NCBI GenBank assembly: GCA_020912385.1
Contig: CP087206.1
Span: 1,488,001 to 1,552,000 of the forward strand
Reading direction: 5' to 3'
Length of the DNA: 64,000 bases
Source: Neofusicoccum parvum
Lineage: Eukaryota > Ascomycota > Dothideomycetes > Botryosphaeriales > Botryosphaeriaceae
Positions within the stretch are counted from its first letter, which is position 1, and each line of letters opens with the position of its first letter. A program made the position numbers and the translations under genes. Below, piece after piece: positions 62,251-64,000 of this stretch. Below the pieces are notes generated by a model. That model was not told the origin of the DNA and ran no database searches. It saw only the letters and a list, made by a program, of their open reading frames with translations.

Positions 62251-64000
62251 ATGGCTGCCATCGACACCTCTTCCACGGCTGGTCTTGAGACGGCCGAGTT
62301 TGACTTTGTCATTGTCGGCGGTGGCACTTCTGGCCTTGTGGTGGCATCACGATTGACCGACGATGAAAACATCCGCGTGTTAGTGCTTGAGGCGGGTCAG
62401 AATCGGCTGGGAGATCCTAAAATCACCATCCCCGGCCTTGGTGCCAGCACCTACTTTGATCCGGACTACGACTGGTGCATTACCAGCGAGCCGCAGGTCC
62501 GTATGCTGTCGTCGGCCAGAGGAGAAAACTGACCGTTGCCAGGAACATCTGAACGGCCGCTCGCTTGGCCAACCGGTTGGAAAGGTCCTTGGCGGGTCGT
62601 CTGCGTAAGTCTAGCATTGATGGAACCTCTGGGGAATTATGGCTCACGAGCTCTGCAGAATCAATCTGGGCATGGTCATCTACCCATCCAAATCAGGCTT
62701 TGATTCGTGGGAGAGGCTGGGAAATCCAGGCTGGGGATGGGAAACGATGGCGCCCTACTTCCGCAAATTCCACACCTTCACCGAGCCCGCAAGGAAGGAG
62801 CTGCACGAGGAGCTCATGCTGGACTACCTGATAAAGGATGCGCAAGGTGATAGCGGTCCTGTCCAGGTCTCATTTGGCGGCGGTGACTGGTTCCCACCCT
62901 TCAGCAAGGCCTGGCCACGCGCTTTCAAAGCCCTCAACCAGGAGCTCATTGGTGATCCCATCTCTGGCCTTGCAAACGGTGCTTTCAGCAACCCTGCCAC
63001 CATCGACCCTGTGACGAAAGAGAGGAGCCATGCCGCCTCTGCCTATTACCACAACAAGGCCCAGAAGCGCCCCAATCTCCGCGTGCTCACTGAAGCCTTG
63101 GTCGAGAAGGTCCTGTTGGAGAAGCAGCTCGACGGAACAGTCAAGGCGACCGGCGTCCAGTTCATAGCCAGAGACGGCCAAAGACGTCGCACCCTGGCCA
63201 AGCACGAAGTCATCCTTGCCGCTGGTGCACTTAAAACACCTCAACTGCTTGAGCTGTCCGGCATCGGCTCCGCGGAACTTCTCGCACAGCACGGCATCGA
63301 CTGTTTTGTCGACAATGCCAACGTCGGCGAAAACCTCCAAGACCACGGATTCGTCCCCTTTTCCTGGGAGGTTCAGGACCCGCTGACGTCGGGTGATCAG
63401 CTCCGGGATCCTGCTGTCCAGCAAGCGGCAATGGCGGCATACCAGTCTGCAGCTGCGGGGCCACTCTCAATTTGTCCACTCTCCTCCGCTTTCCTGCCTC
63501 TGCTCAATCAGGACCTTTCCCATACATCGCTGTCTGGCCTCCTGTCCCGCCATCTTGATGATCCCGGGTTGCCGACTCATCTCCGGGCCCAATACGATGT
63601 CCTCAGAGCCCAGCTGTCATCTCCAGACGACGCCTCGGGCCAATATACTCTTGCTCCTTTCCAGCTCTTGCCGGGCGCGGGGCCGTCTCCAACCGGCGTC
63701 TTTGGGATGTCGGCACCCGGCTTCTACGCCTCCATTGTATCAGTGTTGAACCATCCTTTCAGTCGAGGACGCATTCACATCAAGTCCGCGGACCCGACTA
63801 CGGCGCCTCTATTTGATCCTCGTACTATGTCGCATCCGCTCGACCTTGAACTTCACGCACGTCACACAATGCTGCTGGAACGGTTGCGAGCGACGTCTCC
63901 GTTGGCCGAGTTGTTTAAGGAGAATGGCCGACGCATACATAACGGTGGCAAGGCTGTGGAGACGCTAGAGGAGGCGCGCGAGGCAGTCAAGGATGGTTAC
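62251..64000 (+). CDS. GMC-family FAD oxidoreductase (partial, runs off the window)
   Basis: Flavoprotein related to choline dehydrogenase, glucose oxidase and aryl-alcohol oxidase. Three exons so far, join(62251..62496,62543..62604,62659..64000), 550 codons read and open at the window end. Junctions: TSEPQ-EHLNGRSLGQP (46 nt intron) and LGGSSA-INLGMVIYPSK (54 nt intron, GTAAGT donor). N-terminal FAD fold FVIVGGGTSGLVVASRL and LVLEAG; the GMC signature across exon 2/3; second signature AAGALKTPQLLELSGIG; then NVGENLQDHGFVPF. The N-terminus MAAIDTSSTAG has no signal peptide, so it is probably intracellular. The C-terminal substrate domain with the catalytic His pair lies outside, so substrate cannot be judged. 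Confidence 0.93.

Noticed and set aside
54599..64000. Secondary-metabolite gene cluster at the right end
   Set aside because: SDR and GMC genes are compatible, but no PKS, NRPS, terpene synthase, P450 or cluster regulator is visible in the window.

Overview
This 64 kb window is nuclear DNA of a filamentous ascomycete (Pezizomycotina, most likely Dothideomycetes). The evidence is the style of the genes: dense, GC-rich coding regions cut by many very short introns (mostly 47-61 nt) with GT..AG ends and CTAAC/CTGAC-like branch sites, and products that are typical filamentous-fungal orthologues. There are no operons, no CRISPR array and no bacterial or phage genes, and I found no rRNA or tRNA gene. 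I support 28 protein-coding genes; the last is cut by the window end. Intron positions were worked out by hand from splice signals, reading-frame continuity and recalled family motifs.

Left part, 0.4-18 kb: an Fpg-type DNA glycosylase, an orphan glycosylated membrane protein, a secretory-pathway agmatinase-like ureohydrolase ending in KDEL, the ESCRT-III subunit Vps24 head-to-head with the Hsp90 co-chaperone Sba1/p23, the NatA auxiliary subunit Naa15, and a mitochondrial-looking protein of unknown function head-to-head with the queuosine-salvage glycosylase Qng1.

Middle part, 18-54.6 kb: a 7-TM receptor-like protein behind a 2.3 kb gene-free stretch; a small nuclear-looking BRCT protein; an arrestin-like protein; a PPIL3-type cyclophilin; a membrane SDR whose usual catalytic tyrosine appears to be aspartate; an AAA ATPase; an SH3 single-pass membrane protein; a conserved membrane protein; a 1291-residue PPR protein; phosphomevalonate kinase (ERG8); a prenylated UBL3-type ubiquitin-like protein; the proteasome maturation factor Ump1; a MAPEG protein; the tRNA-splicing endonuclease subunit Sen54; and an UNC93-like MFS protein. 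Many of these form divergent pairs on 0.2-0.8 kb shared promoter regions.

Right part, 54.6-64 kb: the content changes to more accessory genes separated by long, less GC-rich spacers: a cytosolic SDR, a very GC-rich secreted type-B carboxylesterase, a six-cysteine secreted protein (effector-like) and a GMC oxidoreductase. No PKS, NRPS or terpene synthase is visible, so this is not evidently a secondary-metabolite cluster. I did not find a clearly new system. The most checkable oddities are the KDEL-tailed agmatinase, the Tyr-to-Asp change in the SDR, the UMP1 start codon isolated by an intron, stop-free in-frame introns, and the secreted cysteine-rich protein.
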